Both the position numbers and the translations under genes were made by a program. A stretch of DNA of 64,000 nucleotides, from assembly GCA_027624855.1 (NCBI GenBank), contig JAQBTQ010000001.1, positions 148,142 through 212,141 on the forward strand, in the 5' to 3' direction. This DNA comes from Bacteroidota bacterium. GTDB lineage: Bacteria > Bacteroidota > Bacteroidia > Flavobacteriales_D > Sanyastnellaceae. A model generated the notes under the pieces. The model worked only from the letters and a program-made list of their open reading frames with translations. It was not told the origin of the DNA and searched no databases. Within the stretch, counting starts at the first letter, position 1. The number at the start of each line of letters is the position of its first letter. Positions 27,363 to 35,507 of this stretch are shown here, piece after piece.

Positions 27363-28097
27363 TTAATTCTTCGATACAACGGGCATCCCCATCAATTCAA
27401 AAGTCAAATACCTCATGCCCAATACATCATGCATATTGTAGGTGAGTAGGGTCGCCAATTTGCGTTTTGCCACTTTGGTCCAACGACGTGGCAAACGTTC
27501 CGCGGCCTGCGGTCGGATGTATGCCAACGCCTCAGCAGGAGAAAAATCCCGCAAGTATTTCGGGTAGTCATAAGCACTCGAATCCGACATCAGAAAATCC
27601 TTTAGCCCCATTCTACGGAATTGGGAAATGAGCCCGCGCCGAACACGTCGAGCCACGGCTCTTCGGATTTGGAAATATTCATCCGGAAAATTCAGTTGAA
27701 AGCAATCACTGGCATTGCAATCAAAATAAATGAGTTCATCCAACATATGGGACAAGTCCAATGCATGCAATGCCTCTTCAATCAACTTAAGTTCATGGCG
27801 TGAATAGGCTGCAATCACCCCTTTTTGTTGGATGACCGGAACAATGACGCTCTGAACAAATTGCAACCAGGGTTGGTGGTCTAATTTTTTCATTCGAGCC
27901 ACACGTTCGAACGAGGCATCACACAGCACGTGTTGAACTTGACCGATCATGGAGCCAAAAGGAACATACCCAATCATCGCCGGAACAAGATCGTTTTTTC
28001 GCATCTCTACGTCCATCCACAAAATTCGGTGGGTCTGAAGAATGGCTTTGATGATGTCACTATGAAATTGGTTTTGTAAACTCAAAATTCTTGGCAT
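27363..28097 (-). CDS. Divergent RNase H-like (YprB-type) domain protein
   Basis: A 244-residue protein. The opening strand ILWMDVEM (D29, E31) matches the first DxE of DEDD exonucleases, and a late helix, LLTYNMHDVLGMRYL (D224), matches the 'YN..Dv.al..L' end of the YprB/RNase_H_2 family. In between are VIAAYSRHELKLIEEAL, where the family's second catalytic Asp would fall but His/Glu are present, and a long basic stretch (RRAVARRVRRGLISQFRRMG). The core therefore seems altered and activity is uncertain. No signal peptide. Probably cotranscribed with the Cys-rich gene 16 bp downstream. Confidence 0.45.
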   Translation of the reverse strand: MPRILSLQNQFHSDIIKAILQTHRILWMDVEMRKNDLVPAMIGYVPFGSMIGQVQHVLCDASFERVARMKKLDHQPWLQFVQSVIVPVIQQKGVIAAYSRHELKLIEEALHALDLSHMLDELIYFDCNASDCFQLNFPDEYFQIRRAVARRVRRGLISQFRRMGLKDFLMSDSSAYDYPKYLRDFSPAEALAYIRPQAAERLPRRWTKVAKRKLATLLTYNMHDVLGMRYLTFELMGMPVVSKN

Positions 28098-28208
28098 GGT
28101 GTAAATGGATTAGAGGGTGAATCAAAAAGAATTGCGGCGGCCGGTGAAAGCCTCACGCGTATATAAGTTCGAACCAAAACGGAATTTCCAAATCGCTCTC
28201 AGCAAGCC

Positions 28209-28526
28209 TCACTCCTCTTCATTGAACGGCGGAAAGCCGAGGTCAAACCGCGCCAGCAACAACGAGCGGTCGATGGCGGGAACGTGGCCGTTGAGGCGGC
28301 TGCGGAGCTCGTCGTGGACGTCGAAGAGGCGCAAGAGCGCAGGGCGGTTTTGTTCGGCGAAGGCCTGACGAACGAGGCGCGTGCCGACGTAGTCCAATTT
28401 GCCGTTTTCGAAAACCCAGACATTGGGCGCCACATAGAAGCGGTAGCTCGTGCGGGCGATTTCGAGTTGTTCGGGGAGGCTGGCCAAATAATGGGCGCGA
28501 CCGGGAGGCGTGGGGCTGTTCCACAT
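28209..28526 (-). CDS. Small GC-rich gene of unknown function
   Basis: A 105-residue protein from ATG 28524-28526, preceded by a plausible AT-rich leader. The sequence reads LASLPEQLEIARTSYRFYVA, then VFENGKLDYVGTRLVRQAFA and RLFDVHDELRSRLNGHV, suggesting a small alpha/beta cytoplasmic protein. No family recognised. The DNA is notably GC-rich compared with the genes on either side. The 111 bp to 28097 and 253 bp to 28780 hold no other credible gene. Confidence 0.4.
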   Translation of the reverse strand: MWNSPTPPGRAHYLASLPEQLEIARTSYRFYVAPNVWVFENGKLDYVGTRLVRQAFAEQNRPALLRLFDVHDELRSRLNGHVPAIDRSLLLARFDLGFPPFNEEE

Positions 28527-28740
28527 GATTCTTTTGTTTTTGAGGTTAGACTCCGCATCTTCTGGCCACCGTGCCCAAGAATTGGATCGGTTGGCAGGGA
28601 ATGGACTTCCCTTCTGGATGCACTGCAAGGGTATGAAAAAAATCCACTGAATGCCAATTGGGGCAGTTGGATTTCACGGTTTTTAGGAGACGGGGTTGAC
28701 TGGAACATGCCGCCAATGTCCGACGTGGAGCACCCCTATT

Positions 28741-28764
28741 TCAAGTTTCCGCAACGTTGCGGAA
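28741..28764. repeat. 24-bp direct repeat with perfect palindrome, left copy
   Basis: The right-hand 18 bases (28747-28764, TTCCGCAAC then GTTGCGGAA) are a perfect palindrome. The same 24-bp unit recurs at 30398-30421 in the same orientation with one base difference. It lies 15 bp after the stop of the 28780 gene. It could be a recombination or protein-binding site; no T tract supports termination. Confidence 0.8.
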
Positions 28765-28779
28765 GTGGTCCTCAAATCA

Positions 28780-29838
28780 TCACCTTCTCCAACTCACCAT
28801 CCCACTTTCGGCGGCAATGGGAATGGCCTTTTTTTCTGAGCTACTGCCCCAGATATAATTTGGTAAAACTTCATCGCCAAGGGCGTTTCGCAGGCTGCTC
28901 CTTAAACGAGAAACCTGTTGATTCAATCTGGCGCGATCGCCAGGGTCCAAAAGAAGCATGAATTCGGCATGCAACGCTTCATAGGTTTTCGTTCCAATTA
29001 TGCGCTGATGGATTTCTATGAGTTCATCGATGTGTTCATCCAATCGCTCATAAGGAATCCCTTCAGGGTGCTTGAGATAAAGAAGGTACAAGCAGCGCGG
29101 GGTGGCACCCGCAATTTTCAATTCACGGTCCAACCCAGTCAGCCAAATTTGCTGGCGATCCCCTCGCACCTCAAGAGGACTCACAAGCGGCGCAACTTGC
29201 ATCCTTTTGTGAAAACACAATTCCGTGCGTGCTAACTCCACCAGCTGCATGCATTGATGAAAAAAAGGCGCCGTAATACGACCGTTTTCAATGGCGGCGT
29301 TGAAGTGATGGACACACGCATCACACAAGTCTGCTGTACGTAAACGAAGTAAGATGTCCGTTTTATTTTGGCAAAAGTCCGAAATGCATCCCCGCGATTG
29401 CTGATGCGCAGCGTTCATCCACTCGTCCATGCTTCGGTGCAACATTCCTTGAATCAAATTGCTCGCGATGATGTGCAAGGTCGGATGGACAAATCCCTTC
29501 ACTGCAAATTGATCCCATCCGTCCACCATAATGCAATGATTTCCAGGACCAGTTCCTGCTCCCTCTCCAAAAGCAAAAAAGTTCGCCTCATTCTGAACGT
29601 CCGTCAACATGAACAGCGCATCGCTAGGTTCCAATTCATTTTGATTTCGCTCTTCCCTCATCACCCGAAAAGCTTCTTCCCAACTCAACTCCAGTCCATA
29701 ATCGCTTTCCTTTACTTGAACCTTTACAACACCCGCATTGATGAACGTAACGGGACCGTATTGTCCCTGCAACAAATCCATCAGATGTTGAATCTGTTCA
29801 GCATCCACGTCCGGAGTCCGACAAATGAAAGTTCGCAT
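28780..29838 (-). CDS. Cytoplasmic protein with CxxxxC...CxxC motif, unknown function
   Basis: A 352-residue protein from ATG 29836-29838. It begins MRTFICRTPDVDAEQIQHLM. Residues 145-180 hold a possible zinc-binding treble-clef-like region: Cys151 and Cys156 (GCISDFCQNK), then Cys172 and Cys175 (RTADLCDACVHHF). I have the impression that 'C..D...NK.di.lklRtadiC..C' occurs in other uncharacterised bacterial proteins, but cannot name the family. The N-terminal half has TDVQNEANFFAFGEGAG; the C-terminal part is helical (ERLDEHIDELIEIHQRI; RLNQQVSRLRSSLRNALGDE). No signal peptide. It and the 29877 gene lie between the two palindromic direct repeats. Confidence 0.5.
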   Translation of the reverse strand: MRTFICRTPDVDAEQIQHLMDLLQGQYGPVTFINAGVVKVQVKESDYGLELSWEEAFRVMREERNQNELEPSDALFMLTDVQNEANFFAFGEGAGTGPGNHCIMVDGWDQFAVKGFVHPTLHIIASNLIQGMLHRSMDEWMNAAHQQSRGCISDFCQNKTDILLRLRTADLCDACVHHFNAAIENGRITAPFFHQCMQLVELARTELCFHKRMQVAPLVSPLEVRGDRQQIWLTGLDRELKIAGATPRCLYLLYLKHPEGIPYERLDEHIDELIEIHQRIIGTKTYEALHAEFMLLLDPGDRARLNQQVSRLRSSLRNALGDEVLPNYIWGSSSEKKAIPIAAESGMVSWRR

Positions 29839-29876
29839 GGGAAGAAGGTACGAATACCTCCTCCCCATGCCAAGCT

Positions 29877-30365
29877 TCAGGCGACTTCGAAGTAGATGCG
29901 CTTGGGCATGAAGCCAAACACAAACTCGGTGACGCCACATAGCCACAATTCAAATTCGGGTTCGTCGTCGAGGGTGCACCGGTAGTCGGCGCCGTCGCCG
30001 AGGCCGTCGGGCCGGACGTAGTCCAACACGCCGGTGACGGCATTGCCGCCGCGCAAGTGCTGGGGCTCGAGGCTCAGCTGAAGCGTGATGCGCTTGTTTT
30101 CACCGGCCAGCAGGTCGAGGAGCGTGTCGGCGCCGCACACCATGGCACACGCTCCACGCGGACCGGGCCACAACGGGATATCGGCGTACCAACCGTTCTC
30201 GTCGTGCGAGAATTGTTGTTTGAGCGATCGTCCACCAGCCAGCCTCCACGGGGCGCCTTTGCCGTCTTTGATCAGCTTGTTCATCATGCCCACTTTGATG
30301 GGCGTCCACATCCGACGCACCCAGTGCTGCCGGGAAAGGAAGGGGGAAGAGGAGGACTGCAACAT
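29877..30365 (-). CDS. Small GC-rich gene, DUF6717-like
   Basis: A 162-residue protein from ATG 30363-30365. The core reads NGWYADIPLWPGPRGACAMVCGADTLLDLL, resembling the 'W.fdd...Gl..e.fv.GadtmiD.l' pattern I associate with DUF6717, then ENKRITLQLSLEP and a strand-rich end (FELWLCGVTEFVFGFMPKRI). No signal peptide, no catalytic residues. The gene is GC-rich relative to its neighbours. It is the first gene of the two-gene block bracketed by direct repeats; the right repeat copy lies 33 bp before its start. Confidence 0.4.
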   Translation of the reverse strand: MLQSSSSPFLSRQHWVRRMWTPIKVGMMNKLIKDGKGAPWRLAGGRSLKQQFSHDENGWYADIPLWPGPRGACAMVCGADTLLDLLAGENKRITLQLSLEPQHLRGGNAVTGVLDYVRPDGLGDGADYRCTLDDEPEFELWLCGVTEFVFGFMPKRIYFEVA

Positions 30366-30397
30366 GACCGGAAGAAGGGCATTTTGATCCCCCGAAA

Positions 30398-30421
30398 TCA
30401 AGTTTCGGCAACGTTGCGGAA
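30398..30421. repeat. 24-bp direct repeat with near-perfect palindrome, right copy
   Basis: Same orientation as 28741-28764, with one change (TTCGGCAAC at 30404 in place of TTCCGCAAC). It lies between the DUF6717-like gene and the stop of the 30449 protease gene. Confidence 0.8.
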
Positions 30422-30448
30422 ACGCAAAGTCACGGCTTCAAAGGCAAC

Positions 30449-32149
30449 TCACTTGAGGCCCCAGTCTTTGAGAAATTTTTTATCGCACGTTGCCTGCAGG
30501 TATGATACTACATCGTCAGCATAATCAGGATCATAGTATTCCGAGTCATAATACATCATCAACCCTGTGAGGCAATTGACGCAACCGACACCCGCATTAT
30601 CCAAGGCTATTTGAGCAAATCCCAAGGTGATAAAACTGGAGTAAACCGGAGTACGATCGCTATCTAAAAAAAACTTGATATCGTCCACAGCCTCCTCATA
30701 ATTTCCCAAATCAAAATGGATTTCTGCCCTTAGATTATGGTATTCTGGGGAATCCGGAGAAGCACGCAAAGCGTTGTTGACATACTTCAAATCCTCTTCT
30801 GGATAGCCCTCTGGATTCAGCATATACAAATTGATCCACGGATCAGAAAACAGTGGCGATTTGTCAGCCGAAGCCATAAAATAATCATAAGCGGTGCCAT
30901 CGTTTCCATATTTGTAGGCGATAACGCCGGCCAGATTCAATTCAAATGAGGACAACTCGCGATCCGAGAGTTGGTTGTCCAAATGAGCAAATTGGTAATC
31001 CAACCCCATCGCTTCAATGTCTTCTCGGGTCAGAAGCAATTGCCACAGCGTCTCCAATTCCTCAATATCCGAATAATCCTCAACACGGATGCCGAGGTTT
31101 TCATCGGTGAGGGCAATGGTTTGAAACGACCAATCACCACCCAACATACCTTCCGTAAGGGAGTAGTGACTGTTCCGCTCGATTGCAGGGAAAACAAGCT
31201 TGAAAAACACCGTTTCTCCCAACTTTAAATACGTTGGATCTGATGGGCTGTCACCTATCGTCGACGACAATGCAAACACTTTGTCACCGTTTTCCAAATT
31301 GGTCAATCGGAAACTTTGTTCTTGATCATCAATCACCGTGTAGATAAAAGATTCTTCACCATAAAGCAGCGTCGTATTTGAATACGACATATACAGCGTT
31401 GTTTTTTCATCCGTGCATTCAACGCTGTGTAAGGTCAAATTCGGCGTTTCAGTAGATCGCTTGTGAAATACATAATGGTCAGTACTCAGTCCTTTCAATG
31501 CTGACTTTGGAAAATCATCCGACATCTCAGAGGCAAATTCAATGGGTGTCAAAAAATTTAAGTTCTGACCCGACGTATTCGAAGCAGTCACCACAGCACA
31601 CACTTCGCCACGCATATTCAATGCCGGACTCCCACTACTGCCGCTCGAAATGGACGCTTCGGTTTGGTAAAATTGGATCCCCTCATATTCGTAATAAGCA
31701 CTGATAAGCCCTTTGCTCACGAAATTCATGTAGCCTTCTGGACAACCTATGATGAAAATCTCTTCCCCTTTTCGAATATCGGATTCATCAAAAACAAGGC
31801 TGGTAAGTTGCGCATCTTCGGGAATACCTACTTGAAATTCAGCAAGGTCATAGTCTACTGAGGCGCGATAAATACCCGTGATTGGGAAAACCTCATTGGC
31901 TGAATTCACAGCAAAGGCATAATGCGAATACTCCAGTACATGCCAATTGGTCAAAGCGCGACCATTTTCGTCTACATAAAATCCGGTTCCCGATCCGGCA
32001 AACAATCCCGCTTCATCATAGGTCAAAATCTTGAAAACCGCTGGATCTGCATTTTCAACCAACTCAGATAGTCCTTGGCCCAACGAGGCTGCGGTACACC
32101 CCAAAAAGAAGCCAAATAGGACGGTGATTTTAAAGATACTTCTCATCAT
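30449..32149 (-). CDS. Secreted trypsin-like serine protease with C-terminal TPR-like repeats
   Basis: A 566-residue protein. The N-terminal signal (ITVLFGFFLGCTAASLGQ) ends near residue 25. A trypsin-like domain with a complete triad follows: His70 in LTNWHVLEYS, Asp101 in DYDLAEFQV and Ser172 in ISSGSSGSPAL. Around residues 225-350 there is a beta domain, and residues 400-540 contain helix pairs of the TPR type (YHNLRAEIHFDLGNYEEAVD, AYDYFMASADKSPLFSDPWI). There is no PDZ domain and no T9SS tail. The arrangement suggests a periplasmic protease or binding protein. A divergent zinc-ribbon gene lies 262 bp away. Confidence 0.75.
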   Translation of the reverse strand: MMRSIFKITVLFGFFLGCTAASLGQGLSELVENADPAVFKILTYDEAGLFAGSGTGFYVDENGRALTNWHVLEYSHYAFAVNSANEVFPITGIYRASVDYDLAEFQVGIPEDAQLTSLVFDESDIRKGEEIFIIGCPEGYMNFVSKGLISAYYEYEGIQFYQTEASISSGSSGSPALNMRGEVCAVVTASNTSGQNLNFLTPIEFASEMSDDFPKSALKGLSTDHYVFHKRSTETPNLTLHSVECTDEKTTLYMSYSNTTLLYGEESFIYTVIDDQEQSFRLTNLENGDKVFALSSTIGDSPSDPTYLKLGETVFFKLVFPAIERNSHYSLTEGMLGGDWSFQTIALTDENLGIRVEDYSDIEELETLWQLLLTREDIEAMGLDYQFAHLDNQLSDRELSSFELNLAGVIAYKYGNDGTAYDYFMASADKSPLFSDPWINLYMLNPEGYPEEDLKYVNNALRASPDSPEYHNLRAEIHFDLGNYEEAVDDIKFFLDSDRTPVYSSFITLGFAQIALDNAGVGCVNCLTGLMMYYDSEYYDPDYADDVVSYLQATCDKKFLKDWGLK

Positions 32150-32411
32150 TCTCGAATTTGATTCTAACCAAATAACTGCATAATTAACATTTTAAGTATT
32201 TCCCGGACCCCCCTTTCTTAACATTTCCATTCAACGCACCACACATTCCATCTTCTAATACCAAAATCGAAGTGGTTCGCGTTAGCAAACACAACACCCA
32301 ACCCGAACCAACGTGTGGAAAGTAACTGAAAGCAAACCCGACCCCCATTTGTGCAGCATCATTCGAGGATGCCTTCATCATGAAGAGGAGTTGACTCAGT
32401 CTGCACCACAC

Positions 32412-32861
32412 ATGCCCTTTCCTCAAAATGCTTGTTGTTTTAAATTTAAAATAGAGGGAGGAGATAAAATCCCTCTACCAATAGGGTTGCTATTTACGCT
32501 TTGGAAAGAACAAGAAGCATGGCATGGTCCCTGCGGGAATTGTCAAAATCCAACGGTCTATGGCATTGGATGTGGAGGTATGCTTGCCACAGGCGGTGTC
32601 ATTGGCTATTGCACCACCTGCGATACCCGAAACTTCTACTTTCTAGGTGGAATGGCAGCCGTGGCAAGGCAATTGGAGCAAATGATTGAGCACACGCCAT
32701 ATCGAATCGGTTCAGGATGTTATGGAGGATGTTTTAAAGGCCCTAAACTTCCACTCTACCAGCGACTCCAACAACTAAAATGGCATGATCTTCCGCCACT
32801 TGAATGGTTGGATGAAGACTCCCAATCGGAGGCCCAATTGCGCGAAGCGGCTCGATCGTAG
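32412..32861 (+). CDS. Small Cys-rich (CxxC) zinc-binding-like protein
   Basis: A 149-residue protein from ATG 32412; an upstream GTG at 32313 would extend it by 33 residues. It has paired cysteines HGPCGNCQN and GYCTTCDTRN about 25 residues apart with a glycine-rich stretch between (GIGCGGMLATGGVI), which fits a zinc ribbon, then GSGCYGGCFKGPKLP. The C-terminus reads SEAQLREAARS. The DNA of this tail is repeated 1.7 kb downstream. No signal peptide. Function unknown. Confidence 0.5.
   Translation: MPFPQNACCFKFKIEGGDKIPLPIGLLFTLWKEQEAWHGPCGNCQNPTVYGIGCGGMLATGGVIGYCTTCDTRNFYFLGGMAAVARQLEQMIEHTPYRIGSGCYGGCFKGPKLPLYQRLQQLKWHDLPPLEWLDEDSQSEAQLREAARS
32827..32851. repeat. 25-bp exact direct repeat, copy 1, within the 3' end of the Cys-rich gene
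   Basis: Begins CGGAGGCCCAATTGCGCG and covers the codons for EAQLREAA near the stop of the 32412 gene. An identical 25-bp copy in the same orientation lies at 34518-34542. The two copies bracket the aspartic-protease-like gene. Confidence 0.85.
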
Positions 32862-32904
32862 AAATCATTCAGTCTGCCCGTCCATCCAACAACTTCCTCT
32901 CATC

Positions 32905-34341
32905 TCAATCAATCGATAAAATGAGTTGCTCATTGGGTTCGTCGATTTGCCAGGATGAAAACAAGCTCAGCACGCCCATTCCGCATAACATGCCGCCCTC
33001 TGGCACCACTACAACTTCAAAATCATCGATGTGACATTCCCCGATGTTTAGTGAACTCGCCTCATAAATTTCACCAGCGATGGATCTGCCGTCAGCCAAA
33101 GTAAGCGCAATGACATCCGTTGGATAAGGTGAAAGCACTCCTTTCATGCGCAATTGGCTTGCCCAGTCTTCATTGATAACCAGCTCGCTCGCGCCGGAGT
33201 CGATCAAAAAGTATTTCTGAGAATCACCTAGACCCAATTTAACCTTCCACGTACCCGCCATTCCACGAAGTAAGGGAACATAATTCACTCCCCGGCAACC
33301 CGCAGGATGCCTGCCCGCATTCAATACGCCTTGGTTCGAATCGAATAGAAAAAGATCACTCAAGCACGCACTGAACATCTCATTCATCACGACACTGTGT
33401 TCATCTTCCAAATCAACCATCGTCATATCCTTTTGTGCGCGCATCTCATCGAACATACAGTTACAAGCAACCTCCATTTGGGCAAATGTGACATTGGCAT
33501 CATCAGCAAATGGCGTATCCATCAATTCCGTCATACAACCATGAACAAAACTTCTTCGCGACTTTTCATCCAATTCCTCAATCAACCCATGGTCACCGTG
33601 CAATTGTCCCATGGCCTCCTCAAAGGTGATTCCGCAATCGGGACAATAATCAGACCAGCAGGTTCGCATCAATTGTTCTGCTTGGGGGCTGGTGAAGTCC
33701 ATCAACGCGAAAACCAAGTCAGGATCGGCTTCAACCTGATTGGCAAGACAAGAGCAATACTTCTGAGGTTTCAATTCATCCCTCATTGAGACAGGTAAAT
33801 AGACCAAGTTTTCCTCTATCGCCTGCACACAAAGGTCCAAATCGAACAAAGTTTCAGCTACTCCATTATTTCCAGTGAACAATGCGACTTCCTCCAAAAA
33901 ACCATCAAGCTCCAACACCTTAATGACAAACTCCATTAACAAATCTTCCTGTCCTTCTTCAAACAACCAAGTAGTCATCCATAACCCACCATCTTCTCCG
34001 ATTTCCATACTCCAGCTCTCACAATCATACCGATTGGAATATGCCTCTAGAACGTTGATTTGGGAAGGCAACGCATATCCAAAAACAATCACGTCGTCTT
34101 CAGCATCGATGACCGCGCCCAATTCCAAGTCAACACTCGAAAACATTCCTTGCATTACAACCATCTGTCCCGTTTCAATCTTTTCAATTGAAACAACTTC
34201 TTCATTGAATGAATCATACAACGCTCGGAGATTCGGATGCAATGCATCTCGTTGGGCCCATATAAACTGGCTTGGCATTGACATCCACGTGACAATCAGA
34301 GCAACTATTATCTGAGGTTTTTGCAAGCATCGCATTTTCAT
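32905..34341 (-). CDS. Exported retropepsin-like aspartic protease domain protein
   Basis: A 478-residue protein with a signal peptide (VALIVTWMSMPSQFIWAQ). The C-terminal 115 residues form a retropepsin-type aspartyl protease domain: FLIDSGASELVIN with D381 in D-S-G-A-S, a flap-like segment ALTLADGRSIAGEIYEA, and a hydrophobic GMLCGMGVLSLFSSWQID core matching the family's second half. The N-terminal 350 residues are Cys-rich (KYCSCLANQ; DYCPDCGITF; VACNCMF) and unassigned; the repeating DUF-like 'C.C...' units suggest small disulfide or metal modules. It is opposite to the flanking genes and lies exactly between two copies of a 25-bp direct repeat. Confidence 0.7.
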   Translation of the reverse strand: MKMRCLQKPQIIVALIVTWMSMPSQFIWAQRDALHPNLRALYDSFNEEVVSIEKIETGQMVVMQGMFSSVDLELGAVIDAEDDVIVFGYALPSQINVLEAYSNRYDCESWSMEIGEDGGLWMTTWLFEEGQEDLLMEFVIKVLELDGFLEEVALFTGNNGVAETLFDLDLCVQAIEENLVYLPVSMRDELKPQKYCSCLANQVEADPDLVFALMDFTSPQAEQLMRTCWSDYCPDCGITFEEAMGQLHGDHGLIEELDEKSRRSFVHGCMTELMDTPFADDANVTFAQMEVACNCMFDEMRAQKDMTMVDLEDEHSVVMNEMFSACLSDLFLFDSNQGVLNAGRHPAGCRGVNYVPLLRGMAGTWKVKLGLGDSQKYFLIDSGASELVINEDWASQLRMKGVLSPYPTDVIALTLADGRSIAGEIYEASSLNIGECHIDDFEVVVVPEGGMLCGMGVLSLFSSWQIDEPNEQLILSID

Positions 34342-34513
34342 ACAGTAATATTAGCGAAAGATTTCATACCCAATCCGGCGATTGCCTTCATGACTTGAAG
34401 GAAGAAATCAGTTTGAAGTAGGCCCTTCGATATTCATACCAAAAATTGGTCTGTGGACGTTAGACTTAAAAACGACCTATCCTAAACCAAGTGAGTGTTT
34501 GACACTACACGTA

Positions 34514-34552
34514 GTGCCGGAGGCCCAATTGCGCGAAGCGGCCAAAAATTAA
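34514..34552 (+). pseudogene. Remnant of a second copy of the Cys-rich gene's 3' end
   Basis: The frame starting at 34514 reads VPEAQLREAAKN and then TAA at 34550-34552. It matches, in the same codon phase, the end of the 32412 gene (SEAQLREAARS). Upstream of it the similarity stops. The remnant follows an inverted repeat, CACTAC (34503-34508) and GTAGTG (34511-34516). The rest of the 34342-34566 gap holds only a small hairpin at 34385-34401. Confidence 0.5.
34518..34542. repeat. 25-bp exact direct repeat, copy 2
   Basis: Identical to 32827-32851, same orientation, in the gap before the FISUMP lipoprotein gene. Confidence 0.85.
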
Positions 34553-34566
34553 TATTCATACGTTCC

Positions 34567-35439
34567 ATGCACATTCGAAAAAATCACCCACAACAAATCA
34601 TGCTATTGATGATCATCGGTCTGTTGGTCATTCTCTGCTCCTGCTCAGATCCCTGTCAAGAAGCTGTTTGCCTGAATGGAAGTGTATGCGTTGATGGAAC
34701 ATGCCTTTGCCAAGAGGGATACGCGGGTGAGCGATGCGATCAGTGGATTGGAACGGGATCAGAGGCTGCAGAGGACACCTTGCCTTCCCATCGGTGTGAT
34801 GCAGAAACCATAACTTACAACGATTACGAATACGCCTTGATTGAAATCGAGGGCCGGTGCTGGTTTCAAGAAGACCTCCGAACCGAACATTTTAGCAATG
34901 GAGACCCCATCCTTCGAGATCCATTCATTTCAAATTGGTGTTGGGACAATGATGAGCCTGATTTAACTCCACGGTATCTAGAGAGCTACCGAAATACGAG
35001 TTACGAGGAAGAATTTGGGCACATCTACAATGGTTATGCCGTCGTCGATGAGCGCAATATTTGTCCGAACGGTTGGCACGTAGCGACGGATGTAGAATGG
35101 ATGGAGGTCGAAATGAGTATCGGCATGCCGGAAGAGGAAGCCTTGCTGCGTGGAAGCAATCGAGGGTTTGGGCTCCGACCCATCTTGGTCGATGAAAATT
35201 GGGGCGGAACCAATGACATCGGATTGTCCTTAAATCCTACTGGCGTAATCAGTGGTTGCGCTTACTACAACATTGAAGAGCCTGAAGAAGAGCCCGCTTG
35301 GTTGGTCTACTGGACGAGTTCCCACTACCAAACGAACTCCCTCTACACACGCAACTTTAGCAATTACGTTCATGATAACATCGTAAAAGGCACACAATCT
35401 TTAAATGATGGAGTCAATGTTCGTTGCGTGAAAGATTGA
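34567..35439 (+). CDS. FISUMP-domain lipoprotein with EGF-like module
   Basis: A 290-residue protein from ATG 34567. A hydrophobic N-terminus ends in the lipobox LVILCSC. Residues 30-60 form an EGF-like module (CQEAVCLNGSVCVDGTCLC, then GYAGERCDQW). The rest is a 'Fibrobacter succinogenes major paralogous' (FISUMP) domain: WFQEDLRTEHFSNGDPI, GHIYNGYAVVDERNICPNGW, HVATDVEWMEVE and a final GVNVRCVKD. Such proteins are surface lipoproteins of unknown partner. The stop overlaps the upstream extension of the subtilisin gene's reading frame but the chosen subtilisin start is 68 bp away. Confidence 0.8.
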   Translation: MHIRKNHPQQIMLLMIIGLLVILCSCSDPCQEAVCLNGSVCVDGTCLCQEGYAGERCDQWIGTGSEAAEDTLPSHRCDAETITYNDYEYALIEIEGRCWFQEDLRTEHFSNGDPILRDPFISNWCWDNDEPDLTPRYLESYRNTSYEEEFGHIYNGYAVVDERNICPNGWHVATDVEWMEVEMSIGMPEEEALLRGSNRGFGLRPILVDENWGGTNDIGLSLNPTGVISGCAYYNIEEPEEEPAWLVYWTSSHYQTNSLYTRNFSNYVHDNIVKGTQSLNDGVNVRCVKD

Positions 35440-35507
35440 CCCGACTTTTGCTTCCCCCAACCATTAAATTGCAAAGCACCAAACCTGCCCATCCAATCAT
35501 CCTACCA

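Noticed and set aside
28209..30365. Toxin-antitoxin or defence island.
   Set aside because: No recognisable toxin, nuclease, helicase or recombinase in the GC-rich genes; only the repeats suggest mobility.
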